Source of the DNA: CAVPFA01 sp963703655
GTDB lineage: Bacteria; Actinomycetota; Acidimicrobiia; Acidimicrobiales; Bog-793
DNA length: 64,000 nt
Direction: 5' to 3'
NCBI GenBank assembly: GCA_963703655.1
Contig: CAVPFA010000004.1
Location: forward strand, 62,001-126,000
The notes below the pieces were generated by a model. That model did not search any database and was not told the origin of the DNA. It saw only the letters and a program-made list of their open reading frames with translations. The translations under genes and the position numbers were made by a program. Position 1 is the first letter of the stretch. The number at the start of each line of letters is the position of its first letter. Below, one piece after another: positions 1 through 8,669 of this stretch.

Positions 1-1296
1 CTCATCCCCCCAGATGTTGGCGCCGACGTCAAGGAGCCCCCGCAGATCCGTCACGTGGCCCGCGTGGTAGGGCACAGTCGCCGTCACCTCGTGCGCCGCC
101 GACAGCTCGCGCAGCAGCTCGGCCTCGCGCGTCGCCACGAGCTGGAAATTGGCGAAGCTCTGCGCAACCTCCTCGAGCACTCGGGCGATCATCTCCTCGC
201 CGGGCCGGCCCGAGGCGGAGGCGACCCGCATGCGTCCGGCGAGGAGCCCCGCCAGCTCGCCCGCCCTCTGCCCGAGTGCCTCTGCGGTCCGGCCGACGGG
301 CCGATCGCTGAACGAGCTCGGCAGCACCTTGTTGCACACCAGAAGGCCGAGATGAAGGTGTCGGTCCCGGAGGCGCTCGACGAGCTGCTCGGCGTCCATC
401 GCCGGCACCGCCTCGAGGGTGGTCACGACCACAAAGGTCGTGCGCACGTCACGAAGCAGGCGGTTCACTGCCTCGGCCCTCGCCACGAACCCGTCCCGCA
501 TCGTCTGGAACAGGATGAAGAAACCGGCAAGATCCTCCAGGAACTGGCTGCCCAAGATTCGATCCGCTACCTGGTAGAAGGGCCGGGAGGCGAAATTCAC
601 GAGCCGTGAGCGGTAGGGCACGATGAGCCAGCGGAGCAATCTCGACGAGAAGAACTCGGCCATGCGCCCAGGCGCATCGAGCAGGTCGAGCGCGCTGAGA
701 GACGGCGGCGTGTCGACGACGAGGAGGTCGTACTCGCCTTCTTCGTGAAGCTCGTAGAGCCGTTCCATCGCGATGTAATCGTGGCCCTGCGTGAACCGTT
801 TCGTGATGTTGCGGTAGAGAGGGTTGGCGAGAATCTGGTTCGCCGTCACCGGGTCGGGCGCATGCCTGCGGACGAGCGCGTCCCAGGACTCGCTCATGTC
901 GAGCATGGCCGCATACAGCTGTCCTTTCGGCCGTGCTCCTGCATCGACGAATGCCTCGTCGGGCACCCGGCGGGCGACGTTGCCCAGCCCTCCGACACCG
1001 AGAGCCTCTGCCAAGCGCCGCGCAGGGTCGACGGTGACCACGAGCACTCGGCCTCCAAGGCGTACGGCCGCGGTTACGGCGAGCGCGGCTGAGGTCGTGG
1101 TCTTGCCGACCCCGCCGGGTCCGCAGACAACGACGACCTCCTTCGCCGATAACAGCTGGTCGATATGGCGCAGCTGCTCCGGGACGGCATTTGCGCCGGC
1201 ACGGCCGGCGTCGCGGACAGCTGCCGGTGCGCCGGCACGGCCGGCGTCGCGGAGAGCTGCCGGGCGAGACTCGGCGTTGCGCGCAGCTTGGCTCAC
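1..1296 (-). CDS. ArsA-like anion-transporting ATPase, second copy (3' end outside window)
   Basis: A soluble P-loop ATPase of the ArsA/GET3 family. The deviant Walker A CGPGGVGKTT lies near residues 58-67 and a DTPPS switch motif follows after the segment YDLLVVDTPP. The GTG start at 1294-1296 overlaps the stop of the upstream ArsA-like gene by GTGA, so the pair is probably translationally coupled. The reading frame stays open to the left edge, giving at least 432 codons without a stop. Residues 12-35 contain two copies of a 12-residue unit (PAALRDAGRAGA / PAAVRDAGRAGA) from a 36-bp tandem duplication. Paired ArsA-like genes are common in actinobacteria, where arsenite transport has usually not been shown and a chaperone or targeting role is equally possible. 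There is no arsenite permease next to it in this window. Confidence 0.85.
   Translation of the reverse strand, partial: MSQAARNAESRPAALRDAGRAGAPAAVRDAGRAGANAVPEQLRHIDQLLSAKEVVVVCGPGGVGKTTTSAALAVTAAVRLGGRVLVVTVDPARRLAEALGVGGLGNVARRVPDEAFVDAGARPKGQLYAAMLDMSESWDALVRRHAPDPVTANQILANPLYRNITKRFTQGHDYIAMERLYELHEEGEYDLLVVDTPPSLSALDLLDAPGRMAEFFSSRLLRWLIVPYRSRLVNFASRPFYQVADRILGSQFLEDLAGFFILFQTMRDGFVARAEAVNRLLRDVRTTFVVVTTLEAVPAMDAEQLVERLRDRHLHLGLLVCNKVLPSSFSDRPVGRTAEALGQRAGELAGLLAGRMRVASASGRPGEEMIARVLEEVAQSFANFQLVATREAELLRELSAAHEVTATVPYHAGHVTDLRGLLDVGANIWGDE
1193..1264. repeat. 36-bp tandem duplication, in frame in the ArsA-like gene
   Basis: Two adjacent 36-bp units (1193-1228 and 1229-1264) differ at only two or three positions. 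They code for the alanine/arginine-rich stretch ahead of the P-loop of the second ArsA-like ATPase. The length is a multiple of three, so the frame is kept. Confidence 0.9.
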
Positions 1297-2303
1297 GTCA
1301 CCAGCTCCTCCGAGAGCGCGTGGGCGATCTGACGAATGGCCCGAAGTCCGTACGCCCTGGCGAACAGGTAAGGCAGGTACAGGAGCGGCACGTCGTGAGG
1401 GATGCCGGCGCGGAGCCTCTCCAGGTGGGCCACGCCGTCCCGCCGCACGGTGACAGCGAGCCTCGCCGCCCCGAGCACGTCCTCCACTACCTCGCGTGAG
1501 GCGTCGAGCTCGCGAGCGAGCAGGTCGAGCCGGGAGGGGCGGGCGAGCTCGTTGAAGACCAGCTCCTCGGAGCGGCCGAAGAGCTCGGGCAGGACTCGGT
1601 TTGCCACCACGCAGGCGAGGTGAACCGGCGTCTCGGTCGTGAGCCGTCCGGCGAGGTCGACCGCCTCGGTCACCGGCATCTCCTCGGGCGTGGTGACGAG
1701 CACCGCCCCGGTCCGGTCCGGATCGCCCAGGATCTCGAGGATCCAGTCGGTCTGCGCCCGGACGACACCCACCCGGATCAGCTCGTTGATGCCGGTCGGC
1801 GCCGCCAGCTGGCCGACGACGTTGCCTGTCGAAGAGGCATCGACCACCACAAGGTCGTAATGGCCAGCCCGAACCTCGTAACACAATTTGCCGACCGTCA
1901 GGATCTCGCGAATCCCAGGCGCCGCCGTCGCCACGAAATCGAACGCGCGAGCCACCGGGCCGATGCGGCCGACTGTCGGGACCTTCGCGACGGTGCGCAG
2001 GTACTCACGCAGCGCCGCCTCGGTGTCCATCGACATCGCGACCAGGTCATCGCTGATCCGTCGTCCGCTGAACGGCGTCGGGCCGCTCTCGTAGGCTCGG
2101 GAGAGATCGCCCTTCGGCTCGACCTCGCACACGAGGGTGCGACGACCCTGCTCGCTCGCGAGCAGAGCGATCGCGCAGGCGACCGTGGTTTTGCCTACGC
2201 CGCCTTTGCCGGTGACGAAGAGCAGCTGGTGAGCGAGGAGCTCGGGCACCGAGCCCGGCTCAGGTGGTGCCGAAGCCGACGCGTCGGTCCTCGCCGCCGC
2301 CAC
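1293..2303 (-). CDS. ArsA-like anion-transporting ATPase, first copy
   Basis: A 336-residue ATPase of the ArsA/MinD/GET3 superfamily. It has the deviant Walker A FVTGKGGVGKTT near residues 29-40 and a second conserved aspartate in VVVDASSTGN near residue 155. It is a single-domain protein, so it would need to dimerise or pair with the neighbouring homologue. The GTG start at 2303 overlaps the DUF3107 gene by 44 bp. A later GTG at 2249, just after the DUF3107 stop, is a reasonable alternative start. The stop overlaps the GTG of the second copy. The substrate is unknown. What is seen is the family; transport or chaperone function is inference. Confidence 0.85.
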   Translation of the reverse strand: MAAARTDASASAPPEPGSVPELLAHQLLFVTGKGGVGKTTVACAIALLASEQGRRTLVCEVEPKGDLSRAYESGPTPFSGRRISDDLVAMSMDTEAALREYLRTVAKVPTVGRIGPVARAFDFVATAAPGIREILTVGKLCYEVRAGHYDLVVVDASSTGNVVGQLAAPTGINELIRVGVVRAQTDWILEILGDPDRTGAVLVTTPEEMPVTEAVDLAGRLTTETPVHLACVVANRVLPELFGRSEELVFNELARPSRLDLLARELDASREVVEDVLGAARLAVTVRRDGVAHLERLRAGIPHDVPLLYLPYLFARAYGLRAIRQIAHALSEELVT

Positions 2304-2496
2304 CGATCTCGATGTAGGCGACCTTGGCAGAGGGCACTGCCACGCGGCGGCCGCGCTTGTCGGTCAGCCAGAGCACGCCGTCGGGCTGGGCCAGAGCCTT
2401 GTCGACGTCCGCGACGACGTCGTCGTGCGTCGTCCCTTCAGGCAGATCGATGTCGAGCTCCTTCACTGTCTGGATGATCCCGATGCGCACGTCCAC
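2260..2496 (-). CDS. DUF3107 small protein
   Basis: A 78-residue acidic protein starting VDVRIGIIQTVKELDIDLPE, characteristic of the actinobacterial DUF3107 family, whose function is unknown. A strong ribosome binding site (GGAAGGAG) lies 8 bases ahead of the chosen GTG at 2496, which settles the start. It is the first gene of a short operon with the two ArsA-like ATPases, and its 3' end overlaps the first one. Members are predicted to be small mixed alpha/beta proteins; no catalytic motif is visible. Confidence 0.85.
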   Translation of the reverse strand: MDVRIGIIQTVKELDIDLPEGTTHDDVVADVDKALAQPDGVLWLTDKRGRRVAVPSAKVAYIEIGGGGEDRRVGFGTT

Positions 2497-2591
2497 GCAA
2501 GTGCTCCTTCCGCTTCCGCGAGTCATCGTAGGGGACCGCCCGCCCGGCTCGGTCCAGAGCCGCACCGGCTCCTCGAGCCGGAGCGCCCTCG

Positions 2592-3671
2592 CTATGCTCC
2601 GATGCCGTTCGGCAGTCGCTCCGGCGACCAGCCGAGGAGGCTTACGGCCTGCGCGCAGGCGAACCGGTCTGTCATGCCGCTCACGTATCCGACCGCGACG
2701 CGGACGGTCTCGCCGTCGCCAGGCACGAGCCCGCCTCCTCCAGGAAGCCCCGTTGGGTGATCGACGTAATGACCGACAAGGGCGCGCAGCAGCGCGACGA
2801 CCGCTGCCGACTGCTGGATCGAGGCCAGGCGGAGGTAAATGCGCTCGTAGTTGAAACGGCGGAGATCCTCGAGCGCCTCACCCATAGGTTCGCTGATCGC
2901 GACCATCCCAGACGAGAGCGTCGTCGTGACGACGTCGGTGACGAATGCGTCGAGCTGACGGCCCCTCCAAGAGCCGCACCGCTCCGCGACCAGGCACGGC
3001 AGGTCCTCGCTCTTGACGATCTCGGCCCGCAGGGCATCCTCGAGGTCGTGCGCCGAGTACGCGATCCGGTCGGCAAGCGCGACGACCTCACCCTCGGGAG
3101 TCGCCGGCGTTGGACGAGACCAGGAGTGGTTGCGGATGCCGTCCAATGTCTCGGCGCACAAGTTGAGAGGCGCCGCAGTGACGTCAGCTCCCCACACCGC
3201 ATGGTCGAAGCCGTCTGCCAAGAACGGCGACAGCGCCTCCTCGCTGGCGTGGCCTCCCGGACCGTGGCCGCAGTCGTGTCCGAGGGCGATCGCCTCGGTC
3301 AAAACGACGTTCAGCCGACAGGCGCGAGAGATCGCCGTGGCCACCTGGGCTACCTCGAGGGCGTGGGTGAGGCGGGTCCGCTGGTGGTCAGCCGGGAAGA
3401 TGAACACCTGGGTCTTGCCGGCCAAGCGCCGGAAAGCCGTCGAGTGCAAGATCCGATCGCGATCACGTTCGAAACACGTCCGCCACGGGTCGGCCTCCTC
3501 CTCCATCGCTCGACTTCCGGCCCCGGCCGAGCGGGTAGCGCCCGGCGCCAGCAGCCGATCCTCCTCCGCCTCCCGCGCCGTCAGGTCGAGCACACCGAGG
3601 GAGCCGGTAACAGAAACCGCCGGATGATGCGGGGTACGAGCGACCGGGTCGGAGCTCAGGTGCCCGCTCAT
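2592..3671 (-). CDS. dgt: Deoxyguanosinetriphosphate triphosphohydrolase-like HD protein
   Basis: An HD-superfamily phosphohydrolase of the dGTPase type, which hydrolyses dGTP (or other dNTPs) to the nucleoside and tripolyphosphate. The family signature RDRILHSTAFRRLAGKTQVF is present. The metal-binding histidines and aspartates are visible in order: the H of RTRLTHALE, the HD pair in GHDCGHGPGGH, and the D of HDLED. The substrate-contacting region HSWSRPTPATPEGEVVALADRIAY is intact. Start choice is uncertain: the ATG at 3671 (MSGHLSS) is used because GGTGGGCG lies upstream; ATG 3704 is also possible. The family is normally around 400 residues, and this product has 359. Confidence 0.85.
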   Translation of the reverse strand: MSGHLSSDPVARTPHHPAVSVTGSLGVLDLTAREAEEDRLLAPGATRSAGAGSRAMEEEADPWRTCFERDRDRILHSTAFRRLAGKTQVFIFPADHQRTRLTHALEVAQVATAISRACRLNVVLTEAIALGHDCGHGPGGHASEEALSPFLADGFDHAVWGADVTAAPLNLCAETLDGIRNHSWSRPTPATPEGEVVALADRIAYSAHDLEDALRAEIVKSEDLPCLVAERCGSWRGRQLDAFVTDVVTTTLSSGMVAISEPMGEALEDLRRFNYERIYLRLASIQQSAAVVALLRALVGHYVDHPTGLPGGGGLVPGDGETVRVAVGYVSGMTDRFACAQAVSLLGWSPERLPNGIGA

Positions 3672-3848
3672 GGTCGACGCCCACCGGCGTGACTGCTCGC
3701 TCATAACGCCCAAGGATGCCGCCTGCACGACCCCGAGACTATGGCAGGGGTGTTCGGCCGCCTGCCTCGGTGGATCCACGGCTGGCCGTTCATCGGATCG
3801 AGAGGTCGCAGCGCATCAGAGGTCGCAGCGCATCGAGGGGAGGTCCGC

Positions 3849-5072
3849 TCAGCGGATCGAGAGCTCGGATCGGTACACACGTCCCGGCCCGAGCGCCACC
3901 ACACGCTCGGCGAGCGCCGCGAAAGCCATCCCGGCCTCCCCGTGCGGGTCAGAGGCGACGGCCGGCAAGCCGGTGTCGCCGCCTTCGCGCAAGGACGAGA
4001 GAAACGGGATCTGCGCCAGCAACCCGACGCCCAGAGACTGGGCCAGCACTTCGCCGCCCCCGTGACCGTACAGCTCGTAGCGCTCGCCGTTTTCAGCGGT
4101 GAACCACGACTGGTTCTCGACGACTCCTCGCACGGGCAGGCGAAGCTGTCGCGCCATGACTGCGGCTCGCTGGGCCACACGCTCGGCGGCGACCTGTGGC
4201 GTCGTCACCACCAGTACCTCGGCGCGGGGCACGAACTCCGCGATCGACATCGCGACGTCGCCGGTCCCAGGCGGGAGATCGAGCACGAGGAAATCCGGCT
4301 TGCCCCAGTGCACGTCGACGAGGAACTGCTCCAGGGCCTTGTGCAGCATCGGTCCCCGCCACATCACCGCCTGGTCCTCATCCACGAAGAAACCCATCGA
4401 GATGCACCGGACGCCGTGCGCCACCGGCGGTATGAGAAGATCACCGAGCAATGCCGGCGGACGGTCGATCCCCAACATGGACGGAACCGAGAAGCCGTAG
4501 ACGTCAGCGTCGAGGATCGCCACCGACGCGCCGCGCTGTGCCAATGCGACGGCGAGGTTCACCGTCACGGTCGACTTGCCTACCCCACCTTTTCCCGAGG
4601 AGACGGCGATGACCCGGGTGCGCGACGCCTTGTCGGCAAAGGGGTTCGCTCGCGGCGTGGGCCCAGCGGCGCTTTGCCTGCGCCCGTCGGCACCGCCAGC
4701 ACCACCGCGATGCTCGTGCCCTCCGTGATCAAGCCCGGAATCGCCCGCGGCCGCAGACTCCGCTGAGTGCGCCTCCGGCGCACGGCCGAGCTCGTGGAGC
4801 CTCGCCCGCAGCTGGGTCTCCTCGGCGTTGCTCATGGCGACGAACTCGACCTTCGCGTCGGCGCCCCCAGCCGCGGCGACGGCCTTGGCTATCTCGTCGA
4901 CGAGCTGACTCGGCGCGGGATGCCCAGCCTCCGGCACGGCCACCACGACTTCGGTCCGGCGCCGCTTGGCACGAACAGAGCGGAGCGATCCGAGGTCGCC
5001 GAGAGTGTGGAAGAGGCCCGGGTCCACCACCGCGCGGACGGTTTCCTCGAGGCGGTCCTCGGGAACCGTCAT
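3849..5072 (-). CDS. Mrp/ApbC-type Fe-S cluster carrier ATPase
   Basis: A 407-residue protein with an N-terminal MIP18/DUF59-like domain (residues 1-80), a His/Gly-rich linker (about 100-145) and a MinD-like P-loop NTPase domain with SSGKGGVGKST near residues 158-168. Homologues bind and pass on Fe-S clusters in the cytosol. The CxxC pair that bridges the cluster in many Mrp proteins is missing: the equivalent segment reads VENQSWFTAENGERYELYG, as in some other actinobacterial members. The ATG at 5072 starts the DUF59 domain. The gene diverges from a cysteine-rich regulator and sits near a cysteine desulfurase, which fits a role in Fe-S metabolism. Confidence 0.85.
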   Translation of the reverse strand: MTVPEDRLEETVRAVVDPGLFHTLGDLGSLRSVRAKRRRTEVVVAVPEAGHPAPSQLVDEIAKAVAAAGGADAKVEFVAMSNAEETQLRARLHELGRAPEAHSAESAAAGDSGLDHGGHEHRGGAGGADGRRQSAAGPTPRANPFADKASRTRVIAVSSGKGGVGKSTVTVNLAVALAQRGASVAILDADVYGFSVPSMLGIDRPPALLGDLLIPPVAHGVRCISMGFFVDEDQAVMWRGPMLHKALEQFLVDVHWGKPDFLVLDLPPGTGDVAMSIAEFVPRAEVLVVTTPQVAAERVAQRAAVMARQLRLPVRGVVENQSWFTAENGERYELYGHGGGEVLAQSLGVGLLAQIPFLSSLREGGDTGLPAVASDPHGEAGMAFAALAERVVALGPGRVYRSELSIR

Positions 5073-5160
5073 CTGCGCGTCCGGAGCCCGGTCATGGCAC
5101 GTCCTCGTTCGAAATTGGCGATGTGCGCGCCCTTCGGGCGGCCACCGGTACGCTATCGGT

Positions 5161-5889
5161 GTGAGTGCGAGCGCCCGCCGGGCACAGGGACGGGTGAGCA
5201 CAGACGAGGGTTTCTCGGCGACGGTGGCCGCGATCACGTCCGCGTTCGGTGACGGCACGCGGCGACAGATCTACTTGTTCGCCAGGGAACGCCGCGGCGT
5301 CACCGCCACCGAGGTGGCCGAGCAGTTCGCCCTTCACCCCAATGTCGCCCGCCATCACCTCGACAAGCTGGCCGGCGGCGGTTACCTCACCGTCTTCGTC
5401 GACCATGCGGGCGCTGGGGTCGGGCGGCCCTCCAAGCGCTATCTTTCGGGCACGGCTGACACCGCAGCCGCCATCCCGGCGCTGCGCGACGACCTCCTGC
5501 TTGCCCTCCTCGGCCGCCTTCTCACCATCGTCGACCCGGTCCAGGCCGAGCAGATCGCCTACGAGGTGGGCGCCGAGTACGGCCGTTCACTCGCCCTGCA
5601 GATGGCTCCGGGCGACGCGCCGAAGTCTCTCCGCTCCGCCATGCAATCGGTGGCCGACGCGCTCACCGCGCACGGATTTGCTGCGCACGCCGGCGGCGCC
5701 GGATCGCCCAATGCCGTCGTCCGCGACCACTGCCCGTTCGGCGACGCCGCCATCGATCACCCTGTGCTCTGCGCGGCCGACCGGGGCCTCGTCGAGGGCC
5801 TGTTGAACGGTCTGTGCGGAGACTGCGTGCCGGTCCAGCTCTCGTCGCGCGCCCGAGGCGACGAGGTCTGCGCCACCGTCGCGGGCTGA
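5161..5889 (+). CDS. Winged-helix regulator with C-terminal cysteine cluster (SufR/ArsR-like)
   Basis: A cytoplasmic transcription regulator. The N-terminal half is a winged helix (TATEVAEQFALHPNVARHHL, then a wing ending GRPSKRY). The C-terminal half ends in a cysteine-rich patch with spacing C-X12-C-X14-C-X2-C, starting at DHCPFGDAA and ending at LCGDC. This resembles the Fe-S-sensing patch of SufR (C-X12-C-X13-C-X14-C), although the last spacings differ. GTG 5161 is used; GTG 5194 is an alternative. It lies 88 bp from the divergent mrp gene and 35 bp ahead of a cysteine desulfurase, so control of Fe-S assembly by cluster or metal status is the likely role (inference). Confidence 0.8.
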   Translation: MSASARRAQGRVSTDEGFSATVAAITSAFGDGTRRQIYLFARERRGVTATEVAEQFALHPNVARHHLDKLAGGGYLTVFVDHAGAGVGRPSKRYLSGTADTAAAIPALRDDLLLALLGRLLTIVDPVQAEQIAYEVGAEYGRSLALQMAPGDAPKSLRSAMQSVADALTAHGFAAHAGGAGSPNAVVRDHCPFGDAAIDHPVLCAADRGLVEGLLNGLCGDCVPVQLSSRARGDEVCATVAG

Positions 5890-5924
5890 CCCCTGACCGC
5901 GGGCCCGTCCGGGCGGGTGCACCG

Positions 5925-7085
5925 TTGAGCGACCGGCATTACCTCGATCACGCGTCGACCTCGGTTCTCCGACCCGAGGCAGCCCAGGCGGTTGCAGATT
6001 GGATCGACGGAGGCTGGGCCGGCGATCCGGGTCGAGTGCACGCCGAGGGCCACGCGACACGCGACGCCGTCGAGTCGGCACGCGAGTCCGTCGCCGCCCT
6101 GCTCGGGACGACGGCGAACCGTGTCGTGTTCACGAGCGGTGGCACCGAGGCTGCCAACGCTGCGATCTTCGGCGCCGGCCAGGCCCGGCTCGGCCAAGCG
6201 ATGATCTGCGCGGACGTCGAGCATTCCTGCGTTCGGGAGGCGGCTCGCCGGGCTGGGGAAGTCCTCATCCTCGAGGCGGACAGGACAGGTCGTGTCGATC
6301 TCGAGCATCTCGACTGGCTGCTCGCAGGCGCCGGCGCCAGACCGACGGCCCTCGTGAACTGCCAGTGGTGCAACCACGAAGTCGGGACCCTGCAGCCTGT
6401 GTCCGAGGTCGTCGCCCGATGTCAGGCCGCCGGCGTGCCCGTTCACATCGACGCCGCCGCGGCCGCCGGCCACGTACCCCTGCAGCTCGATGCTCTGGGG
6501 GCCGACCTCGTCTCTGTTAGCGCCCACAAGCTGGGAGGGCCACCAGGGGTCGGCGCCCTCGTAGTTCGCCGGGGCCTCCGGCTCGAACCTTTCATCATCG
6601 GTGGCGCGCAAGAACGCGCGCGCCGGGGTGGTCTCGAGAACGTGCTTGGAATCGTCGGTTTTGGAGCGGCGGCAGCCGCGCTCGGCGAGCCGGGGAGGCT
6701 GCCAGCCGAATCTGCTGCGGCCCGCCGGCTCACCGATGCGCTCGCCGAAGTCGCGACCGCCCTCGACGACGTGCTAGAGCTCGGCGACGTCGTCCGGCGC
6801 GCGCCGCACATCGTCAGCGTGGCCGTTGGCGGCGTACAAGCCGAGGCCGTGCTGATCGGCCTCGACCGGGCCGGCGTGGCTGCGCATTCGGGGTCTGCGT
6901 GCTCGTCCGAGTCGATCGAACCCTCGCCGGTCCTTGCCGCCATGGGGGTCGATCCCGACAGCTCGCTTCGCCTCTCGGTCGGTTGGTCGACGACTGAGGC
7001 CGACGTGGAGGCGTTCGCGGCAGCCTTCCCGCCCGTCGTAGAACGCCTGCGAGCGCTCGGGGCTACCGGTACCGCCGGCGAATAG
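5925..7085 (+). CDS. Cysteine desulfurase (IscS/NifS type)
   Basis: A PLP enzyme that removes sulfur from L-cysteine and carries it as a persulfide for Fe-S cluster or thio-cofactor synthesis. Visible landmarks are the N-terminal YLDHAST, the cofactor-contact TSGGTEAAN, the Schiff-base lysine in SAHKLGGPPGVGAL, and the persulfide cysteine in HSGSACSSES. Length (386 residues) is normal for the family. The frame has no good ATG near its 5' end, so TTG at 5925 is chosen; it begins exactly at the family N terminus. It follows the cysteine-rich regulator by 35 bp, and mrp lies nearby, making a small Fe-S region. Confidence 0.9.
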   Translation: MSDRHYLDHASTSVLRPEAAQAVADWIDGGWAGDPGRVHAEGHATRDAVESARESVAALLGTTANRVVFTSGGTEAANAAIFGAGQARLGQAMICADVEHSCVREAARRAGEVLILEADRTGRVDLEHLDWLLAGAGARPTALVNCQWCNHEVGTLQPVSEVVARCQAAGVPVHIDAAAAAGHVPLQLDALGADLVSVSAHKLGGPPGVGALVVRRGLRLEPFIIGGAQERARRGGLENVLGIVGFGAAAAALGEPGRLPAESAAARRLTDALAEVATALDDVLELGDVVRRAPHIVSVAVGGVQAEAVLIGLDRAGVAAHSGSACSSESIEPSPVLAAMGVDPDSSLRLSVGWSTTEADVEAFAAAFPPVVERLRALGATGTAGE

Positions 7086-7209
7086 GAGCCGGCCGTGCGC
7101 CGCGAGCCGGCGGCGGGGCTCGTCCTCGCTGCGGCTGCGGCACTTGTTTCGCAGCGGCTGCGGGGCTCGTCCTCGCTGCGGCCGGGGTGCGACGTCCTTA
7201 TGCGCTGCC
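7086..7209. repeat. GC-rich intergenic segment with a 47-bp-spaced direct repeat
   Basis: Between the convergent desulfurase and ccmI-like genes, the sequence GGGGCTCGTCCTCGCTGCGG occurs twice (near 7115 and 7162), with GC-rich GCGGCTGCGG motifs between. No gene is seen. It might act as a bidirectional terminator region, but no T-tract follows the repeats. Confidence 0.6.
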
Positions 7210-8157
7210 TCAGCCGGCCGCGGCGCTCGCCTTCGCCGTGACATAGCTCGGCGGCAACGGTTCCCGGGCCGCCGCGAAGGCTTTCGCCGCTATGGGCGCG
7301 ACGGACGTGAGCAGGTTCTTGGAGGCGCCCGCACGCAAAGCGTCCCGGAACTGAACCGAGGCCGCCTTGGGATTGCCGAAGTCCTCGTAAAGGATGACGC
7401 CGTAGAGCGCGTGACCGTCGGGATATCCGGGCGCCACCTTGACGGCCTTTGCGACCGAGGCGTCCCCACGTGCGAGCACGACCCGGTTCCTCGCTGAGAG
7501 CCCAGCGAGGCGGATCAGCCACCCGCCGTAGGCGAGCGCGTCCGGTTGGTTCGGGTCCGTCCGCAACACCTGGTCGTAGAGCTGGACCGCTTCGGCCACC
7601 TGCCCTTCGCTGCCGACGACGGCGGCCCGTGCGAGTGTCTCCTGTTCCTGCTGAGCCCCCGAAAGCGACACTGATCCCGTGGCCGATTCGCCCGGTAGGC
7701 GGACACCTGCGAGCGACGCCGCGAGCAGCGCGGCCGCCGCCACGAAGCAGCTCGCGGACGCGATCCCGACCACCAGCCTCGTTCGCCTCCTGCCGAGCGC
7801 CCGGCGAAGGCGGCTGCCCAACGGGCCGGCGGTCCCCGTGACGGCCGTCTCGGGCGCGGCGCTCGCGAGGCCGGCGGTCCCCGTGACGGCCGTCTCGGGC
7901 GCGGCGCTCGCGAGGCCGGCGGTCTCGGGCGCGGCGATCGCAGTTTCGACTTCGTGGAGCCTCTGGCTGTAGCGGGAGTGAAGGACTGCGAAGTCCTCGG
8001 CTTCCACCTCGCCGGCCTCTCGCTCTCTCTCGAGATCCTCGATCGAGGCTCGAAGGAATTCCCGCTCGTTCGCCAGGCTGGCGCGGCTTTGACTTTCAAC
8101 GCCGTTGCCCGCGGAATGTGTGGCCAGGCGCTTCGCGGCCGAGCGCCTGGGGCTCAC
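7210..8157 (-). CDS. ccmI: CcmI/CycH-like TPR protein, end of the ccm operon
   Basis: A 315-residue membrane-anchored protein. Residues 25-60 form a predicted coiled coil (EFLRASIEDLEREREAGEVE), typical of CcmI proteins. One transmembrane segment follows (about 125-150, VGIASASCFVAAAALLAASL), and then TPR-like helices (AVQLYDQVLRTDPNQPDALA and later repeats). CcmI holds apocytochrome for haem ligation. The GTG at 8157 overlaps the CcmH stop by GTGA. A 15-residue repeat (ASAAPETAVTGTAGL) lies between coiled coil and membrane helix and comes from a 45-bp tandem duplication. Assignment rests on architecture and operon position more than on sequence identity. Confidence 0.75.
   Translation of the reverse strand: MSPRRSAAKRLATHSAGNGVESQSRASLANEREFLRASIEDLEREREAGEVEAEDFAVLHSRYSQRLHEVETAIAAPETAGLASAAPETAVTGTAGLASAAPETAVTGTAGPLGSRLRRALGRRRTRLVVGIASASCFVAAAALLAASLAGVRLPGESATGSVSLSGAQQEQETLARAAVVGSEGQVAEAVQLYDQVLRTDPNQPDALAYGGWLIRLAGLSARNRVVLARGDASVAKAVKVAPGYPDGHALYGVILYEDFGNPKAASVQFRDALRAGASKNLLTSVAPIAAKAFAAAREPLPPSYVTAKASAAAG
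7824..7941. repeat. 45-bp tandem repeat (2 full copies plus a partial third), in frame in the ccmI-like gene
   Basis: Full units at 7824-7868 and 7869-7913 are almost identical, and a third copy lacking an internal 15-17 bp starts at 7914. On the minus strand they encode a low-complexity Ala/Thr/Pro linker between the coiled coil and the transmembrane helix. Confidence 0.9.
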
Positions 8158-8669
8158 CCCGTCTCCTCCAGGCGGCGCCGGCGCCACAGGTACAAGGTCA
8201 GCAGGACCGCGGCTCCGCCCAGCGCCGATACCGGCACGAGCCACAACAAGAGGTCCGCCCCCGATCCCGTCGGTACGAGCAGTACTTGCTCACCGAAACG
8301 GGCCACGACGAGCTGCTCAATCCGCGAGTCGATGAGGCCTTCGTGGACCCAGGCGGCGACATCGGCGCGCAGTGCCACGGCGATGGGCGCGTCAGACTGC
8401 CCTATGGAAAGGTCGGCACAGCTCGGGCACTTGATGACGCTGTCGAGGTGGGCGATCCTGGCTGTTGCGCTCGGCGGAGACGGGTGCACGCTCCCGATGC
8501 CCAACGCGATCGCCGCGACGACGGCCACCAGCACCCAGGCGGGTCGAGAGGCGACCAAGGACGCTATCGAGCGCCGGCCCGTCGAGGCCAGGCGACCGGT
8601 TGCTCTGCGGCCAGGAGCCGAGGCCGCTCCTTGGCCTCCTGCGGTTCGGATGCCGATGTCCGCGCTCAC
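8154..8669 (-). CDS. ccmH: Cytochrome c maturation thiol oxidoreductase CcmH
   Basis: CcmH keeps the haem-binding cysteines of apocytochrome c reduced at the outer face of the membrane. The redox motif KCPSCADLSIGQSDAPIA is present near residues 79-96, with the expected helical region after it. There are two hydrophobic segments: an N-terminal one (about 42-60) and a C-terminal anchor (LLLWLVPVSALGGAAVLLTL). The usual RCxxC arginine is a lysine here. An N-terminal extension of about 35 residues is unusual. ATG 8669 overlaps the CcmG stop, and the stop overlaps the CcmI-like start. Confidence 0.9.
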   Translation of the reverse strand: MSADIGIRTAGGQGAASAPGRRATGRLASTGRRSIASLVASRPAWVLVAVVAAIALGIGSVHPSPPSATARIAHLDSVIKCPSCADLSIGQSDAPIAVALRADVAAWVHEGLIDSRIEQLVVARFGEQVLLVPTGSGADLLLWLVPVSALGGAAVLLTLYLWRRRRLEETG

